Assembly (NCBI GenBank): GCA_963708455.1
Contig: CAVPSQ010000004.1
Location: forward strand, 930,001 to 994,000
Reading direction: 5' to 3'
DNA from: CAIMUS01 sp963708455
Lineage (GTDB): Bacteria > Pseudomonadota > Gammaproteobacteria > Competibacterales > Competibacteraceae
Length of the DNA: 64,000 nt
This document shows positions 1-9,291 of this stretch, piece by piece. Each line of letters starts with the position of its first letter. The stretch's first letter is position 1. The position numbers and the translations under genes were made by a program. The notes under the pieces are model-generated. The model was given only the letters and a program-made list of their open reading frames with translations, was not told where the DNA came from and made no database searches.

Positions 1-124
1 CGAACGGTTCCCATGGCGACGGCTGCCCCAACACAGGAATCGGAACAGCCGCTGGCGCCGATACCCAGGACTATCCCTCCTGAGGTTATCGCCGTCCAAT
101 CGATGACTGTTCCAAGTATCGCCA

Positions 125-2365
125 GTGAAACGCCACTCAGGTTTTGTCCCATCCCTTGCGCTTTCCCTAGGTTGCGTTCCGCTGAATCCAGTTCTCAGCG
201 CATTGCGCCTCCATGCGGAACTGAATCTGTACAAACTACGCACCTGTCGCAACATTGCGGGTATGCAACGGCAACTGGAACCTTACGCCGCGCCGACAGA
301 TACGATAAGCGGTTTGCCGACGCCCGGCGCCGGCGGGCAAATTATCCTGCCGGGAACGGCAATTTTGCGCCCTACGCTCTATCGTTTTGCCGCCCTTATC
401 GAGCGGACGAAACAGCTCGTACCACTGGCCTCACAATTCGAGGCCGCCATGCTGTCCGCTCTGGAGAAACGGGATGACGCAGCTTACACCTTGCTTAAGG
501 CTCGCCAGGATCTGAGTCTGGCCCAGGCTGGCGTACAGCTTCAAAGCTTGCGACTTACGGAGGCGAACGACAGCGTACAATTGGCGACGCTTCAACAAAC
601 GCGCGCCCAGATACAGACCGATCATTATCAGGCGTTGCTTGATCAAGGTCTGCTCGAACAAGAAATACAAGCACTCGCCCTTCTGACTAATGCCGCTGGC
701 TACCAGGCTACGGCATCGACCATGAGTTTTACCATCGCTGGTATCTACGGTGTTCAATTAGCGGGCGCTCTCATAGGGGCATTATTCACTGGAGGGGCAG
801 CGATATTGGGTGCACTGCTAGCGGCTCCCAATCAAGTGGCAACTGGACTTTCCGCTTTAAGCCAAGGGTATTCCAGCCTCGCCGCCAAGGATCAAACTCG
901 GGCCAGCATTCTGTCGACAGCCGCGAGCTATGAGCGGCGCCGGCAGGAATGGGAGTTGCAGGTGTCATTGGCCAAACAAGACGTAGAAATCGGTAAGCAG
1001 CAAAAGCTGATCGCAGACGACCGCGTGCAGGTGGTGGTGCAAGAAAAAGTGATCGCCCAGCTACAGACCAGCAATGCCAGAGATACCATCGAGTTTTTGA
1101 ATGGGAAATTTACCAACCTCGATCTCTACGACTGGATGAGCGACGTTCTGGAAGGAGTCTACCGTTTCTTCCTGCAACAGGCGACCGCGATGGCGAAGCT
1201 CGCCGAAAACCAGCTTGCCTTCGAGCGCCAGGAGATTCCGCCGGCTTTTATCCAGGCGGACTACTGGGATGTATCCGCCAATACCGGCGATAAGGCGCCG
1301 GATCGACGGGGTCTTACCGGTTCGGCGCGGCTGTCCCAGGATATCTACCAACTCGATCAGTACGCCTTCGATACCAACAAGCGTAAGCTGCAACTGGTCA
1401 AGATCATCTCGCTGGCGCGGCTGGCTCCGGCAGAGTTCCAGCGCTTCCGCGAAACCGGCCTGATGGTCTTTGCCACCCCGATGGAATTGTTCGATCGCGA
1501 TTTTCCCGGTCACTACCTGCGCCTGATCAAGCGCGTGCGCACCTCGGTCGTGGCGCTGATCCCACCCACCCAGGGCATTCACGCCACCCTCTCGAACACC
1601 GGTCTGTCCCGCGTCGTCATCGGCCCCGAGGTGTTCCAGACGGTCCCGATCCGGCGCGATCCCGAGTCGGTTGCCCTCACCTCACCCAGCAACGCCACCG
1701 GTTTGTTCGAACTGGAGCCCCAATCGGATATGCTGCTGCCCTTCGAAGGCACCGGCGTGGACACTCTCTGGGAGTTCCGCCTGCCCAGGGCAGCCAACCT
1801 GTTCGACTACCGCACCCTGGCCGACATGCTGATCACCATCGAATACACCGCGCTCAACAGTTTCGACTACCGTCAACAGGTCATCCAGCAGTTGGATTCC
1901 GCTGTCAGCGCCGACATGCCCTTCAGTTTCCGCAACCAGTTCGCTGATCCGTGGTACGACCTGCACAATCCTGACCAGACCGCAACGCCCATGACCGTGC
2001 AGTTCACCACGACGCGCGAGGACTTCCCGCCGAACATCGACGATCTGAAGATTCAGCAGATCGTGCTGTACTTCCCACGGGCTGACGAAGAAGCGTTTGA
2101 AATCCCGGTTACCCACCTCCGCTTTACCGAACGGGGTCACACCGGCTTCGTGGGGGGCAGCGCCACCTCGATTGATGGAGTCATCAGCACGCGCCGTGGC
2201 AATGCGGGTAGCTGGACGACCATGATCGGCAAATCTCCGGTTGGATCGTGGGAACTGGCGCTGCCCAATACGCCAGAGATTCGCCAGTTGTTCACTGATG
2301 AGCTGATTCAGGACATTCTGTTCATCATCACGTATTCCGGCCGAACACCGCCCTGGATTACTTGA
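125..2365 (+). CDS. Tc toxin complex A subunit (TcA), C-terminal part
   Basis: This is the C-terminal portion of a TcA-type subunit of the Photorhabdus/Xenorhabdus toxin complex, the pore-forming and receptor-binding component of a tripartite toxin. Residues about 30-55 (ELNLYKLRTCRNIAG) and the long alpha-helical stretch to about residue 340 match the pore-forming region, including a glycine/alanine-rich hydrophobic segment near residues 204-235. From about residue 400 (LDQYAFDTNKRKLQL, ELFDRDFPGHYLRLIKRVR, NATGLFELEP, SFRNQFADPWYDLHNPDQ, ending ITYSGRTPPW) it is the TcB-binding domain. The start given is a GTG at 125, but the true gene is longer: the frame at 1-170 is open from the window edge and seems to join this frame through a one-base shift near 160-178. 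No TcB or TcC gene is in view. The adjacent transposase scrap suggests a mobile origin. The family call is firm; whether the gene is intact is unknown. Confidence 0.85.
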   Translation: MKRHSGFVPSLALSLGCVPLNPVLSALRLHAELNLYKLRTCRNIAGMQRQLEPYAAPTDTISGLPTPGAGGQIILPGTAILRPTLYRFAALIERTKQLVPLASQFEAAMLSALEKRDDAAYTLLKARQDLSLAQAGVQLQSLRLTEANDSVQLATLQQTRAQIQTDHYQALLDQGLLEQEIQALALLTNAAGYQATASTMSFTIAGIYGVQLAGALIGALFTGGAAILGALLAAPNQVATGLSALSQGYSSLAAKDQTRASILSTAASYERRRQEWELQVSLAKQDVEIGKQQKLIADDRVQVVVQEKVIAQLQTSNARDTIEFLNGKFTNLDLYDWMSDVLEGVYRFFLQQATAMAKLAENQLAFERQEIPPAFIQADYWDVSANTGDKAPDRRGLTGSARLSQDIYQLDQYAFDTNKRKLQLVKIISLARLAPAEFQRFRETGLMVFATPMELFDRDFPGHYLRLIKRVRTSVVALIPPTQGIHATLSNTGLSRVVIGPEVFQTVPIRRDPESVALTSPSNATGLFELEPQSDMLLPFEGTGVDTLWEFRLPRAANLFDYRTLADMLITIEYTALNSFDYRQQVIQQLDSAVSADMPFSFRNQFADPWYDLHNPDQTATPMTVQFTTTREDFPPNIDDLKIQQIVLYFPRADEEAFEIPVTHLRFTERGHTGFVGGSATSIDGVISTRRGNAGSWTTMIGKSPVGSWELALPNTPEIRQLFTDELIQDILFIITYSGRTPPWIT

Positions 2366-2378
2366 GTAATTATGCGAA

Positions 2379-2561
2379 TTAAGCGCTTTGAGCCTTGGTT
2401 AACAAGAGCCACATGGCAGCAGCTAGACGCCCAAAGACATGGACCAACAACCCGTTGTAGGAGCGGACCTTGGGCGCTCGTTGAATACCGGTTTTCTCCT
2501 CCAGCCAGTTAAACAAGGATTCAATCGGTTGCGTCGCTGTTCGGTGAATGGAACGGTAACG
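2379..2561 (-). pseudogene. 3' remnant of a DDE transposase
   Basis: Reading the minus strand leftwards from about 2561 gives some 60 residues ending in a stop at 2379-2381. They contain TATQPIESLFNWLEEKTGIQ, then KVRSYNGLLVHVFGRLAAAM. This is the typical C-terminal end of DDE transposases of the IS4/IS982-like superfamilies (QPIE...NW...KT.IQ.A.KVRS..GLL...F.R.AA). There is no start, no catalytic triad and no visible terminal inverted repeat, so only the 3' tail of an insertion sequence remains. It abuts the end of the Tc toxin gene, consistent with past transposition there. The exact IS family cannot be settled from this short tail. The rest of the 2366-2770 gap holds nothing else I can identify. 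Confidence 0.7.
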
Positions 2562-2770
2562 ACATACGGTTGCTCGAGGCCGGCGCCGGCGTAGGGTCGC
2601 TGACCGCCGCCTTCATGGCGGAAATCGGTCAGCGTTCTACTCATCCTGACAGGATAGTGAGCACGGTCTATGAGTTAAAGTAACCGTTCACTCCCCCTCG
2701 CCCGCTTGGCAGAGAGGGGACTGAACGATTACAACAGAGTTCCGCTTTCTGATCTATTGAAAGGCAGCTA

Positions 2771-4603
2771 ATGCGTTATTTCACAGCGTGTCTCGGCGGT
2801 TTATTACTGCTGCTGTTCGCCGTCGCCGGCGCGGAGACCGGCAAGCCCGTACCTGGGGTCGCCCTGCACGGAGCGCCTAAATACGGTCCCGCTTTCGAGC
2901 ATTTCGATTATGTCAATCCGGACGCCCCCAAAGGCGGCGAGGCCCGCTTCGCGGCGATCGGCAGTTTCGATACCCTGAATCCCTATGTGATCAAAGGTCA
3001 GGCCGCCGCCGGCCTGGGTTTGCTGTTCGAATCGCTGATGACCAGCAGCGCCGACGAAGCCTTCAGCGAGTACGGCCTGATCGCAGAAACCATCGAGATT
3101 CCGGACGACCGCTCCTCGGTCACCTTTACGCTGCGGCCCCAGGCGCGTTTCCATGATGGCACGCCGATCACCGCCGACGATGTGATTTTTTCCTTCGAGA
3201 CCCTGAAAGCCAAAGGCAGCCCGTTCTATCGGTTCTACTATGCCAACGTCGCCAAGGCGGAAAAGCTGGCCGAGCGCCAGGTGAAGTTCACCTTTGCTCA
3301 GACCGAGAACCGCGAGTTGCCGCTGATCGTGGGGCAGATGCCGGTGCTGTCCAAAGCCTACTGGCAAAACCGCGATTTCGGAGCCACCACGCTGGAGATA
3401 CCGGTTGGCAGCGGCCCCTATCGGATCGAGAAATTCGAGCCGGGGCGCTTCATCAACTACCAGCGGGACGAGCACTACTGGGGCAAGGATCTGCCGGTAA
3501 CCCGGGGCTCTTATAATTTCGACCGCCTGCGCTACGACTATTACCGCGATAGCACGGTCGCGCTGGAGGCGTTCAAGGCCGGCGGCTATGACATCCGTCC
3601 GGAAAACAGCGCCAAGCTATGGGCCACGGGTTACGACTTTCCGGCGGTTGCGCAGGGCGCGGTAAACAAGGTCGAGTTGCCCAACCAGACGCCGACCGGC
3701 ATGCAGGGTTTCGCCTACAATCTGCGCCGCCCGCTGTTCCAGGATGCCCGGGTCCGGGAAGCGCTGGCCTATGCCTTCGATTTCGAATGGAGCAATCGCA
3801 ACCTGTTCTACGACCAGTACACCCGGACCCGCAGTTATTTCGACAATTCCGAACTGGCGTCCCGCGGCTTGCCATCCAAGGAGGAACTGGAGATTCTGGA
3901 GCCGCTGCGGGCTCAGCTTCCTCCCCAGGTGTTCACCGACAGCTATGCGCCGCCGGTGGGCGGGGATGCCGAAAAAATGCGCGCTAACCTGAGCAAAGCC
4001 CTGGCCCTATTGCAGGCAGCCGGCTGGACCATCAAGGACCGGGCGCTGGTCAAAGCCGATACCGGACAACCCTTCAAGTTCGAAATCCTGCTGGACGATC
4101 CTTCCTGGGAGCGGATCGTGCTGCCCTTCGTCGGTAATCTGAAGCGTCTGGGCATCGAGGCCACGGTGCGCACGGTGGATTCCGCCCAGTACGAAAACCG
4201 GGTGAGGAATTTCGATTTCGACCTGCTGGTGCAGAGTTGGGGACAGTCGCTGTCCCCGGGCAACGAGCAGCGGGATTTCTGGGGCTCCAGGGCCGCCGGG
4301 CTGCCGGGCAGCCGTAATGTGGTGGGAATCAACGATCCGGCCATCGACCGGTTGATCGAACAGGTGATCGCTGCACCCGACCGGCCGGCATTGATCACGC
4401 GGGTGCGCGCGCTGGATCGAGCCTTACTGTGGAATTACTTCGTCATTCCGCACTGGCATATTGCCTATGAGCGGATCGCCTACTGGGACAAATTCGGTCG
4501 GCCGGACATCATTCCGCTGCAGGGACCGCAATTAACCACCTGGTGGCTGGATCCGCACAAAGCGGCGGCGTTGGCGCAGCGGCAGGGAGGCGGATCGAAG
4601 TAG
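2771..4603 (+). CDS. yejA: YejA-like periplasmic peptide-binding protein (SBP family 5)
   Basis: This is a 610-residue extracellular solute-binding protein of family 5. It closely follows E. coli YejA (about 604 residues), the binding component of the YejABEF importer for oligopeptides and microcin C. A cleavable signal peptide covers roughly residues 1-20 (hydrophobic LGGLLLLLFAVAGA). Family signatures are HFDYVNPDAPKGG near residue 44, RFHDGTPITADDV near 126, GSGPYRIEKF near 216 and YDYYRDSTVALEAFKAG near 255. The start is ATG with AGGCAG upstream. No yejB, yejE or yejF permease or ATPase gene follows, because the next gene is on the opposite strand, so the protein must use a transporter encoded elsewhere or act as an orphan receptor. 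The family call is secure; the exact substrate is not. Confidence 0.88.
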   Translation: MRYFTACLGGLLLLLFAVAGAETGKPVPGVALHGAPKYGPAFEHFDYVNPDAPKGGEARFAAIGSFDTLNPYVIKGQAAAGLGLLFESLMTSSADEAFSEYGLIAETIEIPDDRSSVTFTLRPQARFHDGTPITADDVIFSFETLKAKGSPFYRFYYANVAKAEKLAERQVKFTFAQTENRELPLIVGQMPVLSKAYWQNRDFGATTLEIPVGSGPYRIEKFEPGRFINYQRDEHYWGKDLPVTRGSYNFDRLRYDYYRDSTVALEAFKAGGYDIRPENSAKLWATGYDFPAVAQGAVNKVELPNQTPTGMQGFAYNLRRPLFQDARVREALAYAFDFEWSNRNLFYDQYTRTRSYFDNSELASRGLPSKEELEILEPLRAQLPPQVFTDSYAPPVGGDAEKMRANLSKALALLQAAGWTIKDRALVKADTGQPFKFEILLDDPSWERIVLPFVGNLKRLGIEATVRTVDSAQYENRVRNFDFDLLVQSWGQSLSPGNEQRDFWGSRAAGLPGSRNVVGINDPAIDRLIEQVIAAPDRPALITRVRALDRALLWNYFVIPHWHIAYERIAYWDKFGRPDIIPLQGPQLTTWWLDPHKAAALAQRQGGGSK

Positions 4604-4694
4604 GGGCGCAGTCGTCAACCAAAAGGTAGAAAAACCCGTAGTAAAACGGCGCTGGGAAGGGACCGGCCAAGCGCCGGGGATGGTTCGGACACAC

Positions 4695-5371
4695 TCATGC
4701 GGAGGCCGCGCTCCGAGCGTTTCGAGGAATAAGCCGGTAGATTTTTTCCTCCAGGCGGGTCAGTTGACCTTGGAAACGAGGATTTTCCGCCAGGGCGTCG
4801 CAGTTGAACAGCAGTTCGACCGTGTAAGCTGAACTGTACAACGCCTGCACCTCGGCTGCCTCCACGCAAAACGGTGGTCCCTGCATCTGTTCCTGGGGAT
4901 ATTCCAGCGTAACCAGTAACACCGGGGCAGTGGGTGGCAGTATCGCCATGAGATGATCGGCGTACTGGCGCCGCAGCGCCGGGGGCAGGGCGATCAGCGA
5001 GGCGCGATCGTAGACGCCGCCTATGGCGGCCAGAGCGGCGCGGTCGAGCGCGAAGAAATCGCCGCACAGCAGGGTAATATCCTGCGTCTCCCACACCTCG
5101 AAGGAGCCTGTCTGCCGGACATGCGCCGTCAGGTCGTTTTCCTGGAAAAAGCTGTGCAGCGCAATCGGGCTGATGTCCACCCCCAGCACTGGATGGCCCT
5201 GGCCGGCTAGCCAGAGCATGTCCAGGCTCTTGCCGCACAGGGGCACGAACACGGTCTGTCCCAGGGCAATCCCAGGTGGCTCCAAAACTGTTGCAGATGG
5301 GCGTTGATGTCCCGCTGATGGAAGGCAATTTCGTTTTTACCCCAGCGGCGGCGCCAGAAGTCGAGGTCCAT
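4695..5371 (-). CDS. tpm: Thiopurine S-methyltransferase (frameshifted)
   Basis: This is a bacterial TPMT-family SAM-dependent methyltransferase, linked to detoxification of thiopurines and of selenium or tellurium oxyanions. The N-terminal piece starts at the ATG at 5371 and reads MDLDFWRRRW...IAFHQRDIN, the usual TPMT opening. The rest is in another frame from about 5285: QTVFVPLCGKSLDMLWLA, GVDISPIAL (the SAM-binding motif region) and CGDFF. One missing C in a short C run at about 5264-5268 accounts for the break. Adding one base gives a continuous HLGLPLGQTVFVPLC and a protein of about 225 residues, the normal family length. An intact-only call would cover 4695..5285. No other lesion is seen, so an assembly indel is as likely as a real pseudogene. 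Confidence 0.82.
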
Positions 5372-5456
5372 TGAGGAGGTTCTCCGGTTGGTTTATCGTC
5401 AGACAGTGGATACGATGTAAGAGTATACAAGTCTTGATTTTGCTGAGAACAACGCC

Positions 5457-6611
5457 ATGAAACCAGTTTTGCCTTATCAGGGTGTCGAACAGGGTTCTAT
5501 CCGCCCGCCGAGCGAGGCGCGCAGCCTGTTGCTGCGGGTGACCCGCAACTGTCCCTGGAACCACTGCACGTTTTGCCCGATATACAAGGACGCGCCGTTT
5601 TCCTTGCGCTCCGTGGAGGATATCAAGCAGGACATCGACGCCATCGCTGGTTACGTCGCGCTGCTGCAGGAGCGCCTGGCTGCTGACGGCGCGCTGTCCA
5701 GCGGCGCCGTTCGCGCCTTGCATGAGCGGCTCGGTCCTGAAGAGCACGCGGGATTCAACGCGGCCCTGCACTGGTTGCTGGGCGGCCTGGAATCGGTCTT
5801 CCTGCAGGATGCCAACAGCCTGGTCGTCAAGCCGGCGCGCTTGCTGGAAATCCTGCATTATTTGAAAGCCCGCTTTCCGCAGATCCAGCGGATTACCTCC
5901 TATGCTCGGTCGCACACTCTCGCCAAAATGAGCATGGCGGACTTGCGGGCGCTACGCGAGGCCGGCCTGAACCGCCTGCATATCGGCCTGGAATCCGGCT
6001 CCGACGCCGTCTTGAAGAGGATTAGGAAAGGCGCCACCAAAGCGCAGCATATCGTCGCCGGCAGAAAGGTAATCGAAGCCGGCATGGAGTTGTCCGAATA
6101 TTACATGCCGGGCCTCGGCGGCCGCGACTATTCCCGCGAGCACGCACTGGAAAGCGCCGCTGTGTTGAATCAGATCGATCCGCATTTTATTCGTTTGCGC
6201 ACCCTGGCGATTCCGCCCGATGCGCCGCTGTTCGAGGACTATCAGGCAGGTCGGTTCCAGCCATGCACGGAGCTGATGGTGATCGAGGAAACGCGCTGGT
6301 TCGTGCAGCATCTGCACGGTATCAGCAGCGCCATCGTCAGCGATCATAGCCTTAATCTGTTGCCTGAACTGGAGGGCAAACTGCCGCAGGACAAGCCGCA
6401 GTTACTGCATGTTCTGGACGATTTTCTGGGAGCCGCTCCCGACCGGCAGCGGCTGTATCAGATAGGCAGGCGCTGCGGGTTGCTGTATCGATTCGCCGCT
6501 CTGGACGATCCAGCGGCGGCCGGTCAGGTAGAGCAGATCTGCTGCGAACTCCAGGTGACCGCCGCTAACGTGGACACCGTCACAGAGGCGTTGGTGCAGC
6601 GGTTTATCTGA
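5457..6611 (+). CDS. Radical SAM protein with CX4CX2C cluster motif
   Basis: This 384-residue protein is a predicted S-adenosylmethionine radical enzyme. The cluster motif NCPWNHCTFC lies at residues 31-40, giving cysteines 32, 37 and 40. That is CX4CX2C spacing rather than the classic CX3CX2C. A downstream stretch (ITSYARSHTLAKM, LRALREAGLNRLHIGLESGSDAVLKRIRKG, near residues 150-190) matches the SAM-barrel part of HemN/Elp3-like radical SAM proteins. The substrate is not known. The gene lies upstream of, and on the same strand as, the DUF362/Fe-S/lar group, separated by about 180 bases, so co-function is possible but unproven. The start is an ATG in a weak ribosome-binding context. Confidence 0.85.
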   Translation: MKPVLPYQGVEQGSIRPPSEARSLLLRVTRNCPWNHCTFCPIYKDAPFSLRSVEDIKQDIDAIAGYVALLQERLAADGALSSGAVRALHERLGPEEHAGFNAALHWLLGGLESVFLQDANSLVVKPARLLEILHYLKARFPQIQRITSYARSHTLAKMSMADLRALREAGLNRLHIGLESGSDAVLKRIRKGATKAQHIVAGRKVIEAGMELSEYYMPGLGGRDYSREHALESAAVLNQIDPHFIRLRTLAIPPDAPLFEDYQAGRFQPCTELMVIEETRWFVQHLHGISSAIVSDHSLNLLPELEGKLPQDKPQLLHVLDDFLGAAPDRQRLYQIGRRCGLLYRFAALDDPAAAGQVEQICCELQVTAANVDTVTEALVQRFI

Positions 6612-6792
6612 ATTTTATAACACCATTGGCGCCCATTTTCCCCGTGGTCAGAACATTGATCTGAGGCAGCTTCAACAACGTCCCGCTGCGGGATACTGGC
6701 GACCATACCACTCGGTCCGGCCGCTGGCGTGCGGGCATCGCGTCGCCCGGGAAACGGTGTCCCTGCTGGCCCACAGTTTCAGGAGACGATCT

Positions 6793-7695
6793 ATGAAACG
6801 CCGTGAATTTCTCCAGTTGTCCGCCGGCACACTGGCCGGCGCCGGTCTGTCGCTGAGCGGTTACCGACCTTTATTCGCCGCCGCTCCCGGTTACGATCTG
6901 GTCGCTGTCAGGGGCGGTGAGCCGGATGCACTGTTCGATCAGGGGATTCAGGCTTTAGGCGGCATGCAGGCCTTTGTCAAAAAGGGACAGACCGTCGTCG
7001 TCAAACCCAATATCGCCTGGGACGTGCCGCCGGAACGGGCTGCCAACACCAATCCGCGGCTGGTAAAACGGATCATCGAACACTGCCTGCAGGCTGGCGC
7101 GAAAGAGGTCTATGTCTTCGATTACACTTGCGATAACTGGGAACGGTCCTACCGCCAGAGCGGCATCGAACAGGCCGTGAAAGAGGCTGGCGGCAAACTA
7201 GCTCCCGGCAACAGCGAACGGTATTTCCAGACCGTTGCGGTGCCATCCGGCAAGCGTCTTAAAGAAGTCGCCGAACACGAATTGATCCTGTCCTCCGATG
7301 TCTTCATCAACGTACCTATTTTAAAGAGCCACGGCAGCACCGGGCTGACGATTACGATGAAAAACCTGATGGGCGCGATCTGGGACCGGGGTTATTGGCA
7401 TAGCAACGATCTCCATCAATGCATCGCTGATTTCGCCACGTATCGCAAGCCGACTCTCAATGTGGTGGACGCCTATAACGTGCTGCTACGCAATGGGCCG
7501 CGCGGCGTGTCCGTCAGCGATGTGGCGCAGTTGAAGGCGCTGCTGATCGCCCCCAATATGGTGACTGCCGACGCCGCCGCTGCCCGTCTGTTCGGCATCG
7601 ATCCGGAGCAGGTAGATTACATCCGCATCGCTCATGACATGGGCGCCGGTAGAAAAGATCTGGAAAACCTGGCGATTAAACGAATCAAGTTGTAG
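6793..7695 (+). CDS. DUF362 domain protein with Tat signal
   Basis: This is an exported protein of the uncharacterised DUF362 family, 300 residues from the ATG at 6793, which has an AGGAGA ribosome-binding site six bases upstream. Residues 1-30 form a twin-arginine signal (KRREFLQLSAG followed by a hydrophobic run), so it is probably folded with a cofactor in the cytoplasm and then exported. Family landmarks are VVVKPNIAW at residues 68-76, VPILKSHGSTGLT at about 174-186, KNLMGAIWDRG at 190-200 and a His-rich YWHSNDLHQCIADF at 201-214. Lys178, His180, Lys190, His203 and His208 are candidate cofactor or metal residues. No CxxC ferredoxin motif is present. It is followed 21 bases later by the membrane Fe-S protein and then larC-larE-larB, which suggests a shared process. 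The function is unknown. Confidence 0.85.
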   Translation: MKRREFLQLSAGTLAGAGLSLSGYRPLFAAAPGYDLVAVRGGEPDALFDQGIQALGGMQAFVKKGQTVVVKPNIAWDVPPERAANTNPRLVKRIIEHCLQAGAKEVYVFDYTCDNWERSYRQSGIEQAVKEAGGKLAPGNSERYFQTVAVPSGKRLKEVAEHELILSSDVFINVPILKSHGSTGLTITMKNLMGAIWDRGYWHSNDLHQCIADFATYRKPTLNVVDAYNVLLRNGPRGVSVSDVAQLKALLIAPNMVTADAAAARLFGIDPEQVDYIRIAHDMGAGRKDLENLAIKRIKL

Positions 7696-7716
7696 TTCAT
7701 TCTGCGCACTGCATTT

Positions 7717-9275
7717 ATGCGACAGTCCCGCTTGAAACCGATACGGGTAATCGTGGCGCTCGTATTTTTCTGTATAACGGGCTGGCTGTTGCTGGACTGC
7801 AACCCAGCCATTCTCCCGGTATGGAGCGCTGCGGCGCTCTATCTGCAATTCACGCCCTCCCTGCTCCAATTCAGCAACGCGGCCGGTCTGGCTGCGGCCG
7901 GTTTGCTACTGGTCCTGCTGCTGACGCTGCTGTTCGGCCGGGTATTCTGTTCCACCATCTGTCCGCTGGGAACCTTGCAGGACATTTTCATCCGCCTGTC
8001 CGGGCGTTGCGAAAAATCCAAGCGAGTCCGGTTCCGTTATGCCAAAGCCTCCACGACGCTGCGCTACGGCGTTTTGCTGATCGCGGTGCTTAGTCTGGTT
8101 TACGGCAACCTGCTGGCGGTCGCCCTGCTGGACCCGTTCAGCAATTTCGGCCGCCTTGTCGCCGATCTGCTGCGCCCTGTCTATATCGGTCTTAACAACC
8201 TGCTGGTCTACGCCCTGGAAGCCGGCGGCGTCTACGCGCTGCGTCCGGCCGACTGGAAGGTGCCTTCCCCGATCGCGCTGCTGTTTCCGCTGCTGTTCCT
8301 GGCGCTGCTACTCTGGCTGTGCGCCCGCCAGGGTCGGCTGTATTGCAATACCCTGTGCCCAGTGGGCACGCTGCTCGGTCTGGTCGCCAGGTTCGCCCTG
8401 TTCAAAATCACCATCGACCCGGAGGCCTGCACCGTGTGCGCCCAGTGCAGCCTTCATTGCAAAGCGAGTGCATCCGGCTCAAGACCGGGGAGATCGATTT
8501 CAGCCGCTGCATAGCCTGTTTCGATTGCATCGCCGTCTGTCCCGGAGCGGGCATTGGTTACCGGTTGGACGGCTTCGCCAAAGGTGCAATGGCGGCGACC
8601 GCGGCGACCGCGGCACCGGCCAGAAGAGCGTTTCTCGGCAAGACGCTGACCGGTGTGGCGGTCGCACTGGGCCTGACCCGCCTCGCCAGAACCCAGGCTT
8701 TGCTGCTCGCGCCCGCCGGCGACCGGCCGGTCGCCCCGCCCGGCGCCCACAGCATTGCCCGCTTCAATCGGACCTGCACCGCCTGCCATCGGTGCGTCAG
8801 CGCCTGCCCGACCCAGGTATTGCAACCGACTTTTTGGGAATACGGTCTGGCCGGCCTGCTGCAACCGCGCCTGGATTACCACAGCAGTTTCTGCAACTAC
8901 GACTGCACCCGCTGCGGTGAGATCTGTCCGACGGGCGCCATCCAGCCACTCGACCAGGCGGCCAAACAGCTTACTCAGCTCGGCGTCGCCCGCTTCGTAC
9001 AGGAAAAGTGCATCGTTTATACCGACCGCACCGCCTGCGGCGCCTGCGCTGAACACTGCCCGACCAAGGCGGTGCAGATGGTGCCGTATCAGGACAAATT
9101 GACCATTCCCGCCGTCCACGACGCGATTTGCATCGGCTGCGGCGCCTGCGAGTACGCCTGTCCCGTCCGGCCGCAACGGGCGATCGTCATCGCCGCCCAT
9201 GCGGTGCAGCAGACTGCGCAATCTCCGGCAATCCAGCCGCTCGAGGTGCAGGTTGGCAAGGATTTCCCTTTCTGA
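7717..9275 (+). CDS. Membrane NapH/NapG-like multi-[4Fe-4S] protein (frameshifted)
   Basis: This is a predicted inner-membrane electron-transfer protein of about 519 residues if one frame break is mended. The N-terminal half has several membrane spans and two CX3CP motifs (Cys78/82, FCSTICPLG; and YCNTLCPVG), as in NapH/YccM/NosR-type proteins. The second half carries a run of ferredoxin motifs: CTVCAQCSLHC, CIACFDCIAVCP, CTACHRCVSACP, CNYDCTRCGEICP, TACGACAEHCP and CIGCGACEYACP. Between them lies a twin-arginine-like stretch (ARRAFLGKTLTG then a hydrophobic run), which resembles a NapG leader fused inside the protein. The frame changes at about 8465 in the middle of a cluster motif (CKA|ECIRLK), so one base is missing there. 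It probably passes electrons between the quinone pool and the exported DUF362 protein; that is inference. Confidence 0.83.
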
Positions 9276-9291
9276 GGGCAGCAAAACCAGT

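Noticed and set aside
2423..2644. A 73-residue minus-strand frame
   Set aside because: It reads a different frame from the transposase tail and has no recognisable content; only the 60-residue frame at 2379-2561 matches a transposase.
4615..5430. A 271-residue minus-strand open frame covering tpm
   Set aside because: It is an out-of-frame shadow of tpm. It is low-complexity, has no family match by eye, and the two real tpm pieces lie in the other two frames.
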